Of a stretch of DNA of 64,000 nucleotides, positions 15,165-25,748 are shown piece after piece. Position 1 is the first letter of the stretch, and every line of letters begins with the position of its first letter. The notes beneath the pieces were generated by a model. That model was not told the origin of the DNA, searched no databases, and was given only the letters and a program-made list of their open reading frames with translations. The stretch spans positions 22,101-86,100 of the forward strand of contig CAJLWM010000001.1 of the NCBI GenBank assembly GCA_905210415.1, written 5' to 3'. A program made the translations under genes and the position numbers. The DNA comes from an uncultured Prevotellaceae bacterium. GTDB taxonomy: Bacteria > Bacteroidota > Bacteroidia > Bacteroidales > Muribaculaceae.

Positions 15165-16337
15165 CTAAAATATGTCGAACCTATAGCCAACAGTGAACGC
15201 CGCACTCTCTATAGAGTTGAAGAAGCTATAGTTCCTGCTCTTATACCAATGCCCGTCCATCTTCATGGCAAGTCCATAGAAAAAGCGACTATGGTTATAC
15301 ACCACGCCCATTTTCCCTTTTATGTTCACCGAGAATATGTTGCCATACCCGTCGATATTATCTCTAAAGCAGTGCTTAAAGCCAATTGATGGTAGCACCG
15401 ATATATTAAACAACCAATTGGGCTTAAACACCCAATTATAACCATAGCCAAGCAAGAAGCAATAGTCGTTGTACTTAAAACGATACACCATCTTGTCGAA
15501 CGGCAACTGTGGACGCATATCCTCAGGCAATTGCATAAAGTCGAGACCCACATTCTGGTGCGACACGGTGATGCCGGCAATCATCGATCCCGCACTCTTG
15601 CGCTGATATTTCGAGAAGCTGTAAGCCGCTCCTTGCGAATATTTTTTATGGTTGAAGAAGTAATAGGCATCAACGCCATACGACTCTCGTATCAGCCCCG
15701 GAAATCTCACCGACAACCATTTGCCATTATCATAATCGCCAAATCGCTTAATGTTTGTGCCTCCAGAGTTCTTGCTATAATACGCTTCTGCAGCAAGAAG
15801 CGCGCAAGTGAACTGAAATTCCAGCTTTTTTTGCCCCGTACCATGACCGCCAAACCACCTATTCACTTCGCCCGTATAGCCAAGCGATACTGCCATATAC
15901 GAAACGTAGGCTCCGAGGTTGGCCGACACATTAGATATCATCACTATGTCTTTTCTGCCTGGGAAACGCATGGCATAACTATCCATCCATTCCTCGTTTT
16001 TGGCAAATGCCTTACATCTATGTCCTGTGCCCACCACATATTCTGGGTCGTAGCTATTAAATGTGCGGTCGCCCCAGCGATAGATGTTGACACACAATTG
16101 CAGAAACGACGGATATTCTATTGTTTCGTCATTCAGATCGAGTTTACCCTTACGCAACTGCTGCTTCCAGTAGTCGCCACCACGCGATTGCACTTTCTCC
16201 TGCACCACGCTATCGGCTTCTCTCACGTCGGCAAAGTCTATGCTATCGGTTGGCGCCAACGGGACATCCACATCCTGCGCTTGCATCGTGCCTATAGCAA
16301 GCACCGCCATCATTAATATGCCAAACAACCTGCTCAT
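15165..16337 (-). CDS. DUF4421 outer-membrane protein
   Basis: A 390-aa exported protein with a signal peptide (MSRLFGILMMAVLAIGTMQA) and a body rich in alternating aromatic/polar strands that ends in VGYRFDIF. The terminal Phe is usual for an outer-membrane barrel. I recognise the DUF4421 family of Bacteroidetes; its function is unknown. The ATG overlaps the tamB stop by four bases, so it is translated with tamB and may be a partner or client of that assembly factor. Confidence 0.8.
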   Translation of the reverse strand: MSRLFGILMMAVLAIGTMQAQDVDVPLAPTDSIDFADVREADSVVQEKVQSRGGDYWKQQLRKGKLDLNDETIEYPSFLQLCVNIYRWGDRTFNSYDPEYVVGTGHRCKAFAKNEEWMDSYAMRFPGRKDIVMISNVSANLGAYVSYMAVSLGYTGEVNRWFGGHGTGQKKLEFQFTCALLAAEAYYSKNSGGTNIKRFGDYDNGKWLSVRFPGLIRESYGVDAYYFFNHKKYSQGAAYSFSKYQRKSAGSMIAGITVSHQNVGLDFMQLPEDMRPQLPFDKMVYRFKYNDYCFLLGYGYNWVFKPNWLFNISVLPSIGFKHCFRDNIDGYGNIFSVNIKGKMGVVYNHSRFFYGLAMKMDGHWYKSRNYSFFNSIESAAFTVGYRFDIF

Positions 16338-19300
16338 TTGCTACCCACAGAATCCACTTTTTCTTCTTTTTGTTTCACGGCTACACTATCAGGCTTTGCC
16401 TTTATCGCCGTGCGCTTGCGAGAGAATGGATTCTCGAAATCAAATTTAAATTCCACACCCACGCCTTGCGTTGTGAGCGCACTACGCACAAGGTAGTTTT
16501 GGTCATTAAAGTGATTGTATGCCTTCAATCGCACAGTACCTCTGTTATTAAGCAAATACTCGATATCAAAGTCACCGATGAAATTACTATTTCGTGTATT
16601 CATCGAATTGTCGCGATAACCGAAATTACCATTAAACAGCAATCGATTGTTGAGCAACTGGCTCGACAACGCAAAGTCTACCTCAACATCACTGAAATCG
16701 CCCTTGTCGCTTCGCAGATTAGGAGCAATGCTCCAATTGTCGCTCAATTGTCCGAGTATATTTGCCAACTGGCTCGACAACGTAGATGATGCCACCGACG
16801 TCAATTCATTACCACGGTTAGCGTTGCCCATATATTCCGGTGTATAGAATCGGTTCAATGCCAGCAGATAGAGTATCTGGCGATTCATCATATCATCGGT
16901 GCTCACAATACTCTTCACCTTGCGTGCAGCATCGGTGCTGATGGTAGGGAAGTCAAGATCAAACGAAATATCGGGCTGACGCATATCGCCACGCGCTATC
17001 AACACTGCGTTCACAGGCACACTGGTGCGGTTGAGTTCACGGTCTGATGCAAACGATTCATCAAGGTCGAGCAGGTTGGCATTTAGCGAATATGTCGCCT
17101 TAATGTCAAGGTCGGCGCTATATGGGTCGCCATTAAAACTAATCTTGCTGCCCTCGTTTATCTTAAAGTCCTTGATAATCACATCTTGCAATGTGAAGTT
17201 GTAATTACCCTTCTCCAACTCATATTTTCCATACATGCCCAGACTTTCGTCGGTGCTATCGTAGGTCAGGCGCAAATTGCCATTACCGTTACCACGAATC
17301 TTATCGCCGCCCACAGGGTCCATCACCACCACAAGCTGTGCCTCGTTTGTAATATCGGCCTGAATATCAATCTTAAATATCGATGGCTTCGAAGCCTCTT
17401 CCTCTTTCTTCTTGGTGAGTTCCTTTACTATCGATGGAATACCGTCATTCTCCTCTACAGCTTCTTTCTTGCCACGGTCGCGGAATGTTATGAACGTGTA
17501 TTCACTGGCAGCAAGATCGTCGCTAAGCACAAATGTGAATTTGCTTCGGTCGCAAGTCTCCATATTCACGCCTATGGTGCAGATGCCTGGACCGCCCTTC
17601 ACATACGCCGATCCGTTGCCATACACCACGCCATACCAATCGGGGCTAAGCGCTGGCGTAACGTCGTAGCACAAGAAATTCTTCGCCTCGGTGATATTGA
17701 AGTCAAACACTGGCCGGTGGAAATTGTCGTGTTTCAGCCATCCATCAACCCGTGCCGTATTGCCCTCTCTATCGTGAATAGTAATACCATTAAATTCTAT
17801 CAAGCCCGGCACTATATGCACCGAATCGCTTGCCGTGTAGTAGACATTGGTGTAATCCACCTTGAATTTCAATTCATCGGCAAAAATGTCGCCATAGAGA
17901 TTGATATTATGGAAATCGCCATACAAGCACGCTTTTCCCGACACCTCGCCTTGAATTGACGATGTGATGGCGGCCATAAACGGCTGCAAGAATCCGAGCT
18001 GCGCCTTGTGCGCATCAAAGTTGATGCTCAGCGAGTCGCGCGTAGGATAAATCTCGCCATAGATCACCGAACGCAAGTCGTTGTCTTGGTCGATATCGGC
18101 ATGTATGTTGATTGCCTTTGTTTCGTTATCCCAATTGCTGCGTATGTCGGCATCGCCCATCACACATTTATTATATGAGATGCGGTCGACATGCAGATTT
18201 GGCGTCTCAAGTATCGGAGCTCCAGACAACAGATTCGACGCGAAGAATCGTCCGGTGGCAACACCACCAAACATAACGTTATCTATAGCAAGTGTTTCAA
18301 ACACATAGTCGAGACTCATATGATTCAAATCCACCGAAAGCACATCGGCAGGATTTTTCGACACCTTACCATCAATAAGCACTCGCTGATTGTCGCACAC
18401 ACCGCAAAGGCCGTTCACGGCTATCACTCCGCCGTCAATCTGCACAGATGCTGGCTTCACCTGCCATACGGTATCGTTAAACACCAGTTCTGTAGGGTTA
18501 ACGTTGATGTTCACAGCAAGGGCATCGTCGCTCGCTCTGCGGAATAGCGCACTCAGGTCAATAGTACCCTTTATGGTTCTATCGGTCATCACTCGCCACG
18601 ACACATCGGTGTCTAAGCGGTCGTTCACCGCATTTCCGTTGAGTTCCACACGAGTCTTGCCTCGCTTCAATGGGAATATGGTTTGCGCTTTCAGCTTCAC
18701 ATTATCTTCATTTGAGCGCTTCATAGCCTCAACGTAGGTCGATTCTATCACCTTATTGCCTTGTTGCAGATATGGCGCGTTGAGCGAAACTGCAAAACTG
18801 CCATCCGACTCATTAACATAACCGTTGATTGTGGTCTTATAGATCACATTCACCGGCAACTTAAACATCGGCTGTAATTCAGGCTGTGGCTCAAGTGTGA
18901 AATCAAACTTAAAGTCGTTTTCTCTGCGATTGTTCAGCTCCTTGTCGTTTTGCTTTATCAGCGATGGCAACGACTGCGACAACACATTCTGCATCACAGG
19001 CACAAGGCTCACGAAATCATACGAGCCCGACACATTACCATTCAGGAAATCAGAAGTGACAGTGATGCTCTGTGGCACATTCTCATTGTTTGCCTCAAGC
19101 AAGAACGATTTGATATGCAATCCCTTATCCTCGCCATCTACTAACGCCAAATTGCGCACTTCTATATCGCCAGTGGCATTATCTATCTTATTGCCATAGA
19201 AACTTGCACTCGCCTCAAGCGACAGGTTACACTTATCATTACCCTTCATCAGATGAAGCGCCTCAAGATTGGCGTGTCGCACTTCAAGACCGGCATCCAC

Positions 19301-20875
19301 TTCTGATTGCGTTCCTGCCTTCTTCAGCAGACCGTTTATGCTTGCTTGGCAGTTAGGGTCATCCACCGACACTAATCCGTCGAGGGCGTCGCCATCCACC
19401 ATTACATCGGCATTTATATTGCTGTATCTATATCCCTTGAAATCAATAAACGGCACAGAGCCTTTTAGGCTACCATCCACACGGCCTCGCTTCACCTTGG
19501 CTTCAATCTGGGCATCAAGCGCCACATCGCCAAGTAGAGGCTCCTTGCTGAGCAATCGTCCGAGCTTCACCTTGTTTGTTGATACCTTTCCTACAAAATC
19601 AAGCTTGCCAGGCTGAATGTCACTCACATTGCCATTCACAGCCACATGCCCGATTGAGGTGGAGATATCGCCATCGAAGCGCACATTTCGAGTGTCGCCC
19701 TTTGCCGAACCATCAATGCTAATATTGCCGCATTTCGCTATAATCTTAGCAGCACCACCGCTCAATCGCGATAACGAAGAAGTGATTTTTACCACTTCGC
19801 TTGCATTGGCATCCACCGCGATGTGAGGCACATCATACGATAGGTGCTTCGCATTTGAAAGATCTCGCAACTTACCTCGCAGATTAACCATCAATTTCTT
19901 GTTCTCAGTGTAAGCCGACAATGTAGACACATTGAGCGAATCTACATTTCCACTGGCTTGCAACGTCAAATATATCGGCTCATCAAACTTGGCAAGCGCT
20001 GGCACAAAGCCGCTCAAGTCGCTCGGTGTGACATACACATTGGCGAGCGTCAAATCTATTGGCGACGACATGATGTCTTGCTTCAAATTGGCAAGGCCAT
20101 TGATTTTCACGCCTATAGAATCATTAGTGATAAGTGAGTTCTGCAACTCCACGCGAGTGCCCACAAGCGCCAATTGATTGTTGTTTATCACAACACTCGA
20201 CGCAAAATCTTTTAGCACAAAGCCACAATGCTCGTCAAACGACACGCGCTTCACATCCACCACGAAATCGTCATTTTTCAATCGAGGCAACGACACATCG
20301 GCTCGCAGATTGGCAATGCTGATGTGGTTTTTATCAAACTTGTCGTTACGGCGAGGCTCACTGAGCACATCGTAGGTCAATTCACTTCTGCGAATCACCA
20401 AGTTGTATATCTTAACGTCAAATTTAGTTGGCTGCTTCTTCTCGTCTTTCTTCGACAGAGCATCTATGATAAACTGCAAGTTTGTAGGCGTATCGGGCGT
20501 GGCCTTTGTCACCCTACCCTTCATACCGATAATTTCACCGTAAGTGAAAACCAATCGCTTGTTTGCTATCAGGTTGTAGATACTCACTCCTGCACCCAAC
20601 TTGTCTACATAGAGCAACGAATCACCTTTCTGATCGGGCACGAACACTTCGTGCAACACCAAATCGTGAAATGGCGAGATATTTATCGACCCGATGTTCA
20701 CATCCGCTCCAAGCAACTTAGAAAGTTCTTTTTCGCCCTCGCTACATATCTCTTTTTGCACCGACGGGAGAGACAACACAACATACAAGGCAGCAAACAG
20801 CAGAACAGCGGCACTCAGAAATGCCACTACCACCATACGCAGCGCTTTATATATTCTCATTACCGACTTTCTCAT
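16334..20875 (-). CDS. tamB: TamB-type translocation and assembly module protein (DUF490)
   Basis: A 1513-aa protein with one N-terminal membrane anchor (about residues 10-33). Long beta-rich AsmA/TamB-like repeats follow and the C-terminus is a conserved DUF490 domain (about 1150-1470, including LYLLALNRFYTPEYM and FALSSQLLNNRLLFNGNFGY). TamB spans the periplasm and moves lipids or outer-membrane proteins between membranes. The length is typical for Bacteroidota. The last ~20 residues are Lys/Val rich. It lies 37 bases after nadE and overlaps the DUF4421 gene. Confidence 0.9.
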   Translation of the reverse strand: MRKSVMRIYKALRMVVVAFLSAAVLLFAALYVVLSLPSVQKEICSEGEKELSKLLGADVNIGSINISPFHDLVLHEVFVPDQKGDSLLYVDKLGAGVSIYNLIANKRLVFTYGEIIGMKGRVTKATPDTPTNLQFIIDALSKKDEKKQPTKFDVKIYNLVIRRSELTYDVLSEPRRNDKFDKNHISIANLRADVSLPRLKNDDFVVDVKRVSFDEHCGFVLKDFASSVVINNNQLALVGTRVELQNSLITNDSIGVKINGLANLKQDIMSSPIDLTLANVYVTPSDLSGFVPALAKFDEPIYLTLQASGNVDSLNVSTLSAYTENKKLMVNLRGKLRDLSNAKHLSYDVPHIAVDANASEVVKITSSLSRLSGGAAKIIAKCGNISIDGSAKGDTRNVRFDGDISTSIGHVAVNGNVSDIQPGKLDFVGKVSTNKVKLGRLLSKEPLLGDVALDAQIEAKVKRGRVDGSLKGSVPFIDFKGYRYSNINADVMVDGDALDGLVSVDDPNCQASINGLLKKAGTQSEVDAGLEVRHANLEALHLMKGNDKCNLSLEASASFYGNKIDNATGDIEVRNLALVDGEDKGLHIKSFLLEANNENVPQSITVTSDFLNGNVSGSYDFVSLVPVMQNVLSQSLPSLIKQNDKELNNRRENDFKFDFTLEPQPELQPMFKLPVNVIYKTTINGYVNESDGSFAVSLNAPYLQQGNKVIESTYVEAMKRSNEDNVKLKAQTIFPLKRGKTRVELNGNAVNDRLDTDVSWRVMTDRTIKGTIDLSALFRRASDDALAVNINVNPTELVFNDTVWQVKPASVQIDGGVIAVNGLCGVCDNQRVLIDGKVSKNPADVLSVDLNHMSLDYVFETLAIDNVMFGGVATGRFFASNLLSGAPILETPNLHVDRISYNKCVMGDADIRSNWDNETKAINIHADIDQDNDLRSVIYGEIYPTRDSLSINFDAHKAQLGFLQPFMAAITSSIQGEVSGKACLYGDFHNINLYGDIFADELKFKVDYTNVYYTASDSVHIVPGLIEFNGITIHDREGNTARVDGWLKHDNFHRPVFDFNITEAKNFLCYDVTPALSPDWYGVVYGNGSAYVKGGPGICTIGVNMETCDRSKFTFVLSDDLAASEYTFITFRDRGKKEAVEENDGIPSIVKELTKKKEEEASKPSIFKIDIQADITNEAQLVVVMDPVGGDKIRGNGNGNLRLTYDSTDESLGMYGKYELEKGNYNFTLQDVIIKDFKINEGSKISFNGDPYSADLDIKATYSLNANLLDLDESFASDRELNRTSVPVNAVLIARGDMRQPDISFDLDFPTISTDAARKVKSIVSTDDMMNRQILYLLALNRFYTPEYMGNANRGNELTSVASSTLSSQLANILGQLSDNWSIAPNLRSDKGDFSDVEVDFALSSQLLNNRLLFNGNFGYRDNSMNTRNSNFIGDFDIEYLLNNRGTVRLKAYNHFNDQNYLVRSALTTQGVGVEFKFDFENPFSRKRTAIKAKPDSVAVKQKEEKVDSVGSK

Positions 20876-20912
20876 TCTGCTTGAGCAATAGAATATTGGT
20901 TTCTCAAATCTA

Positions 20913-22862
20913 TCAATCTAAATTTTCGCATTCTTTCAACCACAATGCCGAGCAGGCATCGCTTGGCATGCGCCAATCGCCTCGTGGCGAAAGGCTCACT
21001 GCTCCCACTTTTGGTCCGTCTGGCAAACACGAGCGCTTATACTGCTGTGTAAAGAATCGGCGGCAGAACGTGGTGAGCCACTTCTTTATCACATCGCGAT
21101 CATATTCGCCAGCAAATGCCTCGCAAGCAAGAAAATAGATTTTCTTTGGCGAGAATCCGTAGGCAAGCATATTATAGATAAAGAAATCATGCAATTCGTA
21201 TGGACCCACAAGGTCTTCAGTTTTTTGCTGGATTTTTCCCTCATCATCTGTAGGCGTAAGTTCTGGGCTTATCGGGGTATCCACGATGTCAAGCAGAGTC
21301 AAGCGAGTCTGCGCTCCCCATGCTTCTACAGCCACATTGTCGGCAATCCAGCGCACCAGGCATTTCACAAGCGTCTTGGCGATGCTGGCATTCACGCCAT
21401 ACATCGACATGTGGTCGCCATTATATGTGGCCCAACCAAGAGCCAATTCCGACAAATCGCCAGTGCCAAGCACCATGCCATTATACTTGTTGGCACAATC
21501 CATAAGTATCTGAGTGCGTTCGCGAGCCTGAGAGTTTTCGTATGTGGCATCGTGAACGTTTGCGTCATGCCCAATATCACGGAAATGAAGTGTCACAGCA
21601 TCGCCAATAGGTATCTCCTTGATAGTAATGCCCATATCCTTCATTAGACTAAGAGCATTGGTGAGAGTGCGGTCGCTTGTGCCAAATCCAGGCATAGTGA
21701 TGCCAATGATGTTGCTCTTATCTAAGCCAAGACGGTCAAACGCGCGCTCTGCAATAAGCAATGCGAGAGTAGAGTCCAATCCGCCCGACACGCCGATAAC
21801 CAACGACTTGGCATGCACAAACTGCATTCGGCGCATAAGCGCTTCGGTCTGTATATTGAAAATCTCTTCGCAACGGCTATTGAGTTTTTCATTATCGGCT
21901 GGCACAAATGGGTTCTTGTCAACGCTGCGATAAAGCGTGTCGATATTCTCCAACTCTTTGACATACAATTCCACCTCACGATAAGAGTAACAATGAGCAT
22001 GCAGCGACGATGCAAAACTGCTATTGGTGATACGAGCATTGTTGATGCGCTCAATATCCACGTCGGCTATCTGCATCTGTTCTTTCACACTGAAGCGCTC
22101 GCCCTGACAAAGCACATCGCCCAACTCTGCGGCAATGGCATTGCCGGCAAACACGAGGTCGGTGGTAGATTCGCCATATCCGCACGACGAATATACATAA
22201 GCGCACAAGCAACTTTGCGACTGATGGCGAATGAGCGACATCAAGCGGTCGTGCTTACCCACCAACTCATTTGTGGCTGATAGATTCACTATCACATTAG
22301 CACCATTGATTGCCGCCAACGAACTGGTTGGCACCGGAGCCCAAAGGTCCTCGCATATCTCGCAAGCGAATTTCACATCGCCAAATCTGAATAGCACATC
22401 GTTGCCAAACGGCACCGCATCGTTTTCGCCTATCTGTATCACAGCGTCTGATTTTATCATCCAGTCTGACGAGAACCAACGCTTTTCGTAAAATTCTTTA
22501 TAGTTAGGGATATATCTTTTGGCTATCACACCTGCTACAATGCCACAATTTATCACCACGGCACAATTATACAGGCGGCCCTCATGCATTATCGGAGCGC
22601 CCACCACAGCCACCATTTCCTTGCCACGCATCGATTCGGCAATCTTCTCAATGCCTTGAATCGCGCCGCGCAAAAGGGTGTTTTGAGTAAACAAATCGCC
22701 GCAAGTATATCCTGTTATACACAATTCCGGGAACACCACAAGTTGCACCTGCTTGCTATATGCCTCATCAATCCACTTGATAATATGTTGCACATTGGCT
22801 TCGCAATCAGCCACATTCACCGCAGGCACCACCGAGGCGGTTCGTATGAATCCGTAGTTCAT
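20913..22862 (-). CDS. nadE: Glutamine-dependent NAD+ synthetase
   Basis: A 649-aa two-domain enzyme that makes NAD+ from deamido-NAD+. The N-terminal nitrilase-like glutaminase has the Glu (VVFPELCITGY), Lys (NYKEFYEKR) and Cys (FACEICEDLW) positions. The C-terminal N-type ATP pyrophosphatase has the P-loop GVSGGLDSTLAL, followed by GTGDLSELALGWATYNGDHM. Length and architecture are standard for the glutamine-dependent form. It is the first gene of the nadE-tamB-DUF4421 unit, with its own promoter upstream. Confidence 0.97.
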   Translation of the reverse strand: MNYGFIRTASVVPAVNVADCEANVQHIIKWIDEAYSKQVQLVVFPELCITGYTCGDLFTQNTLLRGAIQGIEKIAESMRGKEMVAVVGAPIMHEGRLYNCAVVINCGIVAGVIAKRYIPNYKEFYEKRWFSSDWMIKSDAVIQIGENDAVPFGNDVLFRFGDVKFACEICEDLWAPVPTSSLAAINGANVIVNLSATNELVGKHDRLMSLIRHQSQSCLCAYVYSSCGYGESTTDLVFAGNAIAAELGDVLCQGERFSVKEQMQIADVDIERINNARITNSSFASSLHAHCYSYREVELYVKELENIDTLYRSVDKNPFVPADNEKLNSRCEEIFNIQTEALMRRMQFVHAKSLVIGVSGGLDSTLALLIAERAFDRLGLDKSNIIGITMPGFGTSDRTLTNALSLMKDMGITIKEIPIGDAVTLHFRDIGHDANVHDATYENSQARERTQILMDCANKYNGMVLGTGDLSELALGWATYNGDHMSMYGVNASIAKTLVKCLVRWIADNVAVEAWGAQTRLTLLDIVDTPISPELTPTDDEGKIQQKTEDLVGPYELHDFFIYNMLAYGFSPKKIYFLACEAFAGEYDRDVIKKWLTTFCRRFFTQQYKRSCLPDGPKVGAVSLSPRGDWRMPSDACSALWLKECENLD

Positions 22863-22912
22863 GAATATTGTCGTTTTTTTTCTTATCTGTTTCTAATGCA
22901 TTAATTAACCTA

Positions 22913-22920
22913 CAAAAGTA
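22913..22920 (-). promoter_or_regulatory. Promoter of nadE
   Basis: The minus strand reads TACTTTTG, a perfect TAnnTTTG match, about 50 bases before the nadE ATG. It is back to back with the plus-strand promoter of the PAS protein. Confidence 0.6.
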
Positions 22921-22962
22921 ATAAAAAAAGCCCGAACATTTGCCAATTTACCCAAATTGCTT

Positions 22963-22970
22963 TATTTTTG
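22963..22970 (+). promoter_or_regulatory. Promoter of the PAS-protein/glycosyltransferase pair
   Basis: TATTTTTG fits the -7 element, with TTTG at 22939-22942, 20 bases upstream. The leader before the ATG at 23031 is about 55 bases. Confidence 0.65.
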
Positions 22971-23030
22971 TATTATCGGAAAACATGAACTACAATTTCT
23001 AACCCAAATAATTATCTTTTAGCTGCATAT

Positions 23031-24689
23031 ATGTACGCCACACTTAACATACTGGCATCAGCATCACCACTTCTGGGTTTTGTGATAAATATTGACACCT
23101 CGGCATTTCTGATTGTAGTGTCAACCATCTTCGCGCTGTTTGTGTTTTCGGTGGTACTCATCTTCCATTTCATTGCTCACAAAGCAAGGAAAATACGCGC
23201 CTCGATAAATCTTTCTTACGAAGACAATCTCAACCTCAACAGCGACACTTGTAAACGGCTCACCGAAGCCATTCCTTCTGCAATCGTGATATATGACGTT
23301 GCCGGCAATTGCACGTATATCAACAACCATTGCCGCACAATGTTCGGTCTGGCAGCCGACCAGCCTGTATCCAACCTGTTTGACACGAAGATACTTTCTC
23401 CCGAAAACCAGCACACCATCAAAAGTGGCAAAAACATCCGCGATGTGGCATTTCTCAACTACACCGACGACGTATCGGGGATTTTGGGCAAGTCCACCAG
23501 CAGCAAGCAGGTGATAAAATACAGTATCCAGACCATACACGATATCCACGGTAATATAGCCAATTACATTCTTGCCATCAACGACATAACAGACGAATAC
23601 ACCCAACGACAAACCGCCGAGGAATATTCGTTGCTCCTTCGCGACAGTCTACAGCTGAGTGGAATTTCGGCTTATATCTACGATGTGCACGAAGACCGAT
23701 ACTACAAATTCAAAGGTCCGACAATCAATCCATGCAACCTCAACGCAACCGACGTGTTCAACCACATCTCTCCTTTGCATCGAAGCCAATACATAGAGAT
23801 GTTCTTGAAAATAAAGAATGGCGACATAGCCACCGACCGACGCCGATATAAGATGTACTCTAACGAGGCCGGCGCCTACTTCTATGTAGAAACATTCACC
23901 TACGGCATGACAGACGTGAGCGGCAATGTGGTGCGAATACTGCAAACCATTCGCAACGTAACCGAAAACCAAGAAAAGATTATCGAACTCGAAGCCATTC
24001 GCTTGATACAATCAAAGGCAATGGACATTGCCCATATGGTGTCGTGGCGATATATGATCGACAAACAAACTTTCAAGAATGCTGCTCCTGGCATCAACAT
24101 ATCAAAATCGTTTAAAGATGCCGTTGCCTGCATCCATCCAGAAGACAGGAACAAATACAAAAACCTTTTCGACAAGCTATCGAGCGGCGACATTGACGCT
24201 ATGCACATCACGGTGCGCAAGATTTCCCCGGATAGCGTATTTGAGTTATATGCCGTGCCAATGCGCACCGAAACAGGAGAAATATCCGAAATCATCGGCA
24301 TCTCTTGCGATGTTAGCGACCATTACACCACCGAGTCAAACCTATACGGTGTAAGAAACAAGGTGCATGCAATCATCAAAGCATCAAAAATATGGGTGTA
24401 TGACTATAATTGCACTACCGACAAATTATACATCCTATCGTGGAAATATGATGGCGCAAGAGAAACATCTAAGGAGACGTTCCTGCGCCTCGTGCATCCG
24501 AGCCAAAAAGCCGACGTAAATAAGATATTAGACAAAGTGCGCCGCCAAGAAATCGACTGCTTCAATATGCAGCTGAAAGTGCTTAGCGACAACGGCGAAG
24601 AATATAGCGACATAGAGTTTAACGGCCAAGCCTACGAATACCTCAACGGCTTGCCTACCAAAGTGATTGCCTACGCAAAATACATCTAA
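23031..24689 (+). CDS. Membrane-anchored multi-PAS sensor without output domain
   Basis: A 552-aa protein with one transmembrane helix (about residues 26-50) followed by four PAS-like domains: about 75-190 (AIPSAIVIYDVAGNCTYIN), 195-320 (SGISAYIYDVHEDRYYKF), 325-440 (MVSWRYMIDKQTF) and 445-552 (SKIWVYDYNCTTDKLYIL). PAS-PAC joints such as 'ILAINDITDEYTQRQ' and 'EIIGISCDVSDHYTTE' are visible. In this phylum such arrays usually end in a histidine kinase, but no HisKA, HATPase, GGDEF or other effector follows. The stop comes three bases before the glycosyltransferase start. It may signal through a partner or be a truncated kinase that has stayed intact as a PAS array. Confidence 0.8.
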   Translation: MYATLNILASASPLLGFVINIDTSAFLIVVSTIFALFVFSVVLIFHFIAHKARKIRASINLSYEDNLNLNSDTCKRLTEAIPSAIVIYDVAGNCTYINNHCRTMFGLAADQPVSNLFDTKILSPENQHTIKSGKNIRDVAFLNYTDDVSGILGKSTSSKQVIKYSIQTIHDIHGNIANYILAINDITDEYTQRQTAEEYSLLLRDSLQLSGISAYIYDVHEDRYYKFKGPTINPCNLNATDVFNHISPLHRSQYIEMFLKIKNGDIATDRRRYKMYSNEAGAYFYVETFTYGMTDVSGNVVRILQTIRNVTENQEKIIELEAIRLIQSKAMDIAHMVSWRYMIDKQTFKNAAPGINISKSFKDAVACIHPEDRNKYKNLFDKLSSGDIDAMHITVRKISPDSVFELYAVPMRTETGEISEIIGISCDVSDHYTTESNLYGVRNKVHAIIKASKIWVYDYNCTTDKLYILSWKYDGARETSKETFLRLVHPSQKADVNKILDKVRRQEIDCFNMQLKVLSDNGEEYSDIEFNGQAYEYLNGLPTKVIAYAKYI

Positions 24690-24692
24690 TCT

Positions 24693-25685
24693 ATGACAGA
24701 CAATCGCGCGTCAAATATCGACATTTCAATAATCATTCCGGTCTACAACACGTCAAAGTTTCTCAAGGAATGTATTGACTCATTGTTCTCGCAAACCATT
24801 GCACAACGTATACAATACGTATTCATCAACGACGCAAGCACCGACTGCAGCCTCCAGCTACTACAAAAACATAAGGCAAAACATCCTTTTCTCAATATTG
24901 TAGTAATATCAAACCAAAAAAACAGCGGGTCGGCAACCACACGCAACACCGGCATTAAGCATGCCGAGGGAAAATACTTGATGTTTGTAGATTCCGACGA
25001 TTGGATTGAGCCGAATATGGCAGAAACGCTGCTCAACGAGGCCATCACCTACGACGCCGACACTGTGACTTCGGCTTTCTACATCAACACTCCCACAGAG
25101 CAGCAAGTGATGCTCTATAATGAATCAGAACGGGAGCTCGACATCAACTCTGCGCCAAACGATGTTCTGCACTTCTCGCTGTGCAACAAAATCATTCTTC
25201 GCAGCCTGATTGTAGACAATAAACTATCGGCTTGCGACAGCGTGAACTGCTGGGAGGATCTATCCGTTACATCACGCGCCATTGCACTTGCAAAGCGCAA
25301 CGTGATTCTCAACACCCCACTATACCACTACCGCAAATCGGGGCAGGAATCGCTCTCCTCAGCCAACCATAAAGCAATTCTTCGCGACCATCTGAAGTAT
25401 GTTGATTTCCTTGAGGAGTGGTTTACCAAGCAAGGCGATGATTTACACAACAAGCACATCGATTTCCTGCAACGCCTGAAATTTGTGGCAAAAATAAAGA
25501 TGCTGCGTGGCGACGTGGTAGAAATCAGCCGTTGGAAAAACACCTATCCCGACACTAACCGAATGATCACCAAGGTAGCCAAGCAATACTCTGCCGCTGC
25601 ACGCCTCGCTTTTTGGGCAGCGGCAATTTGCCCCACCCCTGTGGTGAAACTAATCGCCTCCCTCATCGGCAAACGCGCCGAATAA
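24693..25685 (+). CDS. Family 2 glycosyltransferase
   Basis: A 330-aa GT-A fold enzyme. The N-terminal ISIIIPVYNTSKFLKECIDS is the classic GT2 start, NDASTDCS follows, and the metal-binding motif FVDSDDW is at 99-104. The C-terminal third is basic and ends with a hydrophobic segment (about 300-325) that may associate with the membrane. The acceptor and sugar are unknown; surface polysaccharide or lipid modification is likely. It is translated directly after the PAS protein (3-base gap), so the sensor may serve its regulation. No other glycan genes lie next to it. Confidence 0.88.
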   Translation: MTDNRASNIDISIIIPVYNTSKFLKECIDSLFSQTIAQRIQYVFINDASTDCSLQLLQKHKAKHPFLNIVVISNQKNSGSATTRNTGIKHAEGKYLMFVDSDDWIEPNMAETLLNEAITYDADTVTSAFYINTPTEQQVMLYNESERELDINSAPNDVLHFSLCNKIILRSLIVDNKLSACDSVNCWEDLSVTSRAIALAKRNVILNTPLYHYRKSGQESLSSANHKAILRDHLKYVDFLEEWFTKQGDDLHNKHIDFLQRLKFVAKIKMLRGDVVEISRWKNTYPDTNRMITKVAKQYSAAARLAFWAAAICPTPVVKLIASLIGKRAE

Positions 25686-25716
25686 CCCCATAACCTATCA
25701 ACAAAACCTATTGGCA

Positions 25717-25748
25717 CAAAAAAAATCCCCAACGTTATGCCAGGGATT
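25717..25748 (-). terminator. Terminator downstream of pfp
   Basis: On the minus strand AATCCC (25748-25743) pairs with GGGATT (25729-25724), followed by a run of T on the minus strand (A run at 25718-25725). It ends the pfp transcript and lies between the convergent glycosyltransferase and pfp genes. Confidence 0.7.

Noticed and set aside
16334..20875. Long plus-strand frames of 60-260 residues opposite tamB
   Set aside because: They are antisense shadows. The minus-strand frame is continuous for 1513 codons and has the TamB domain architecture.
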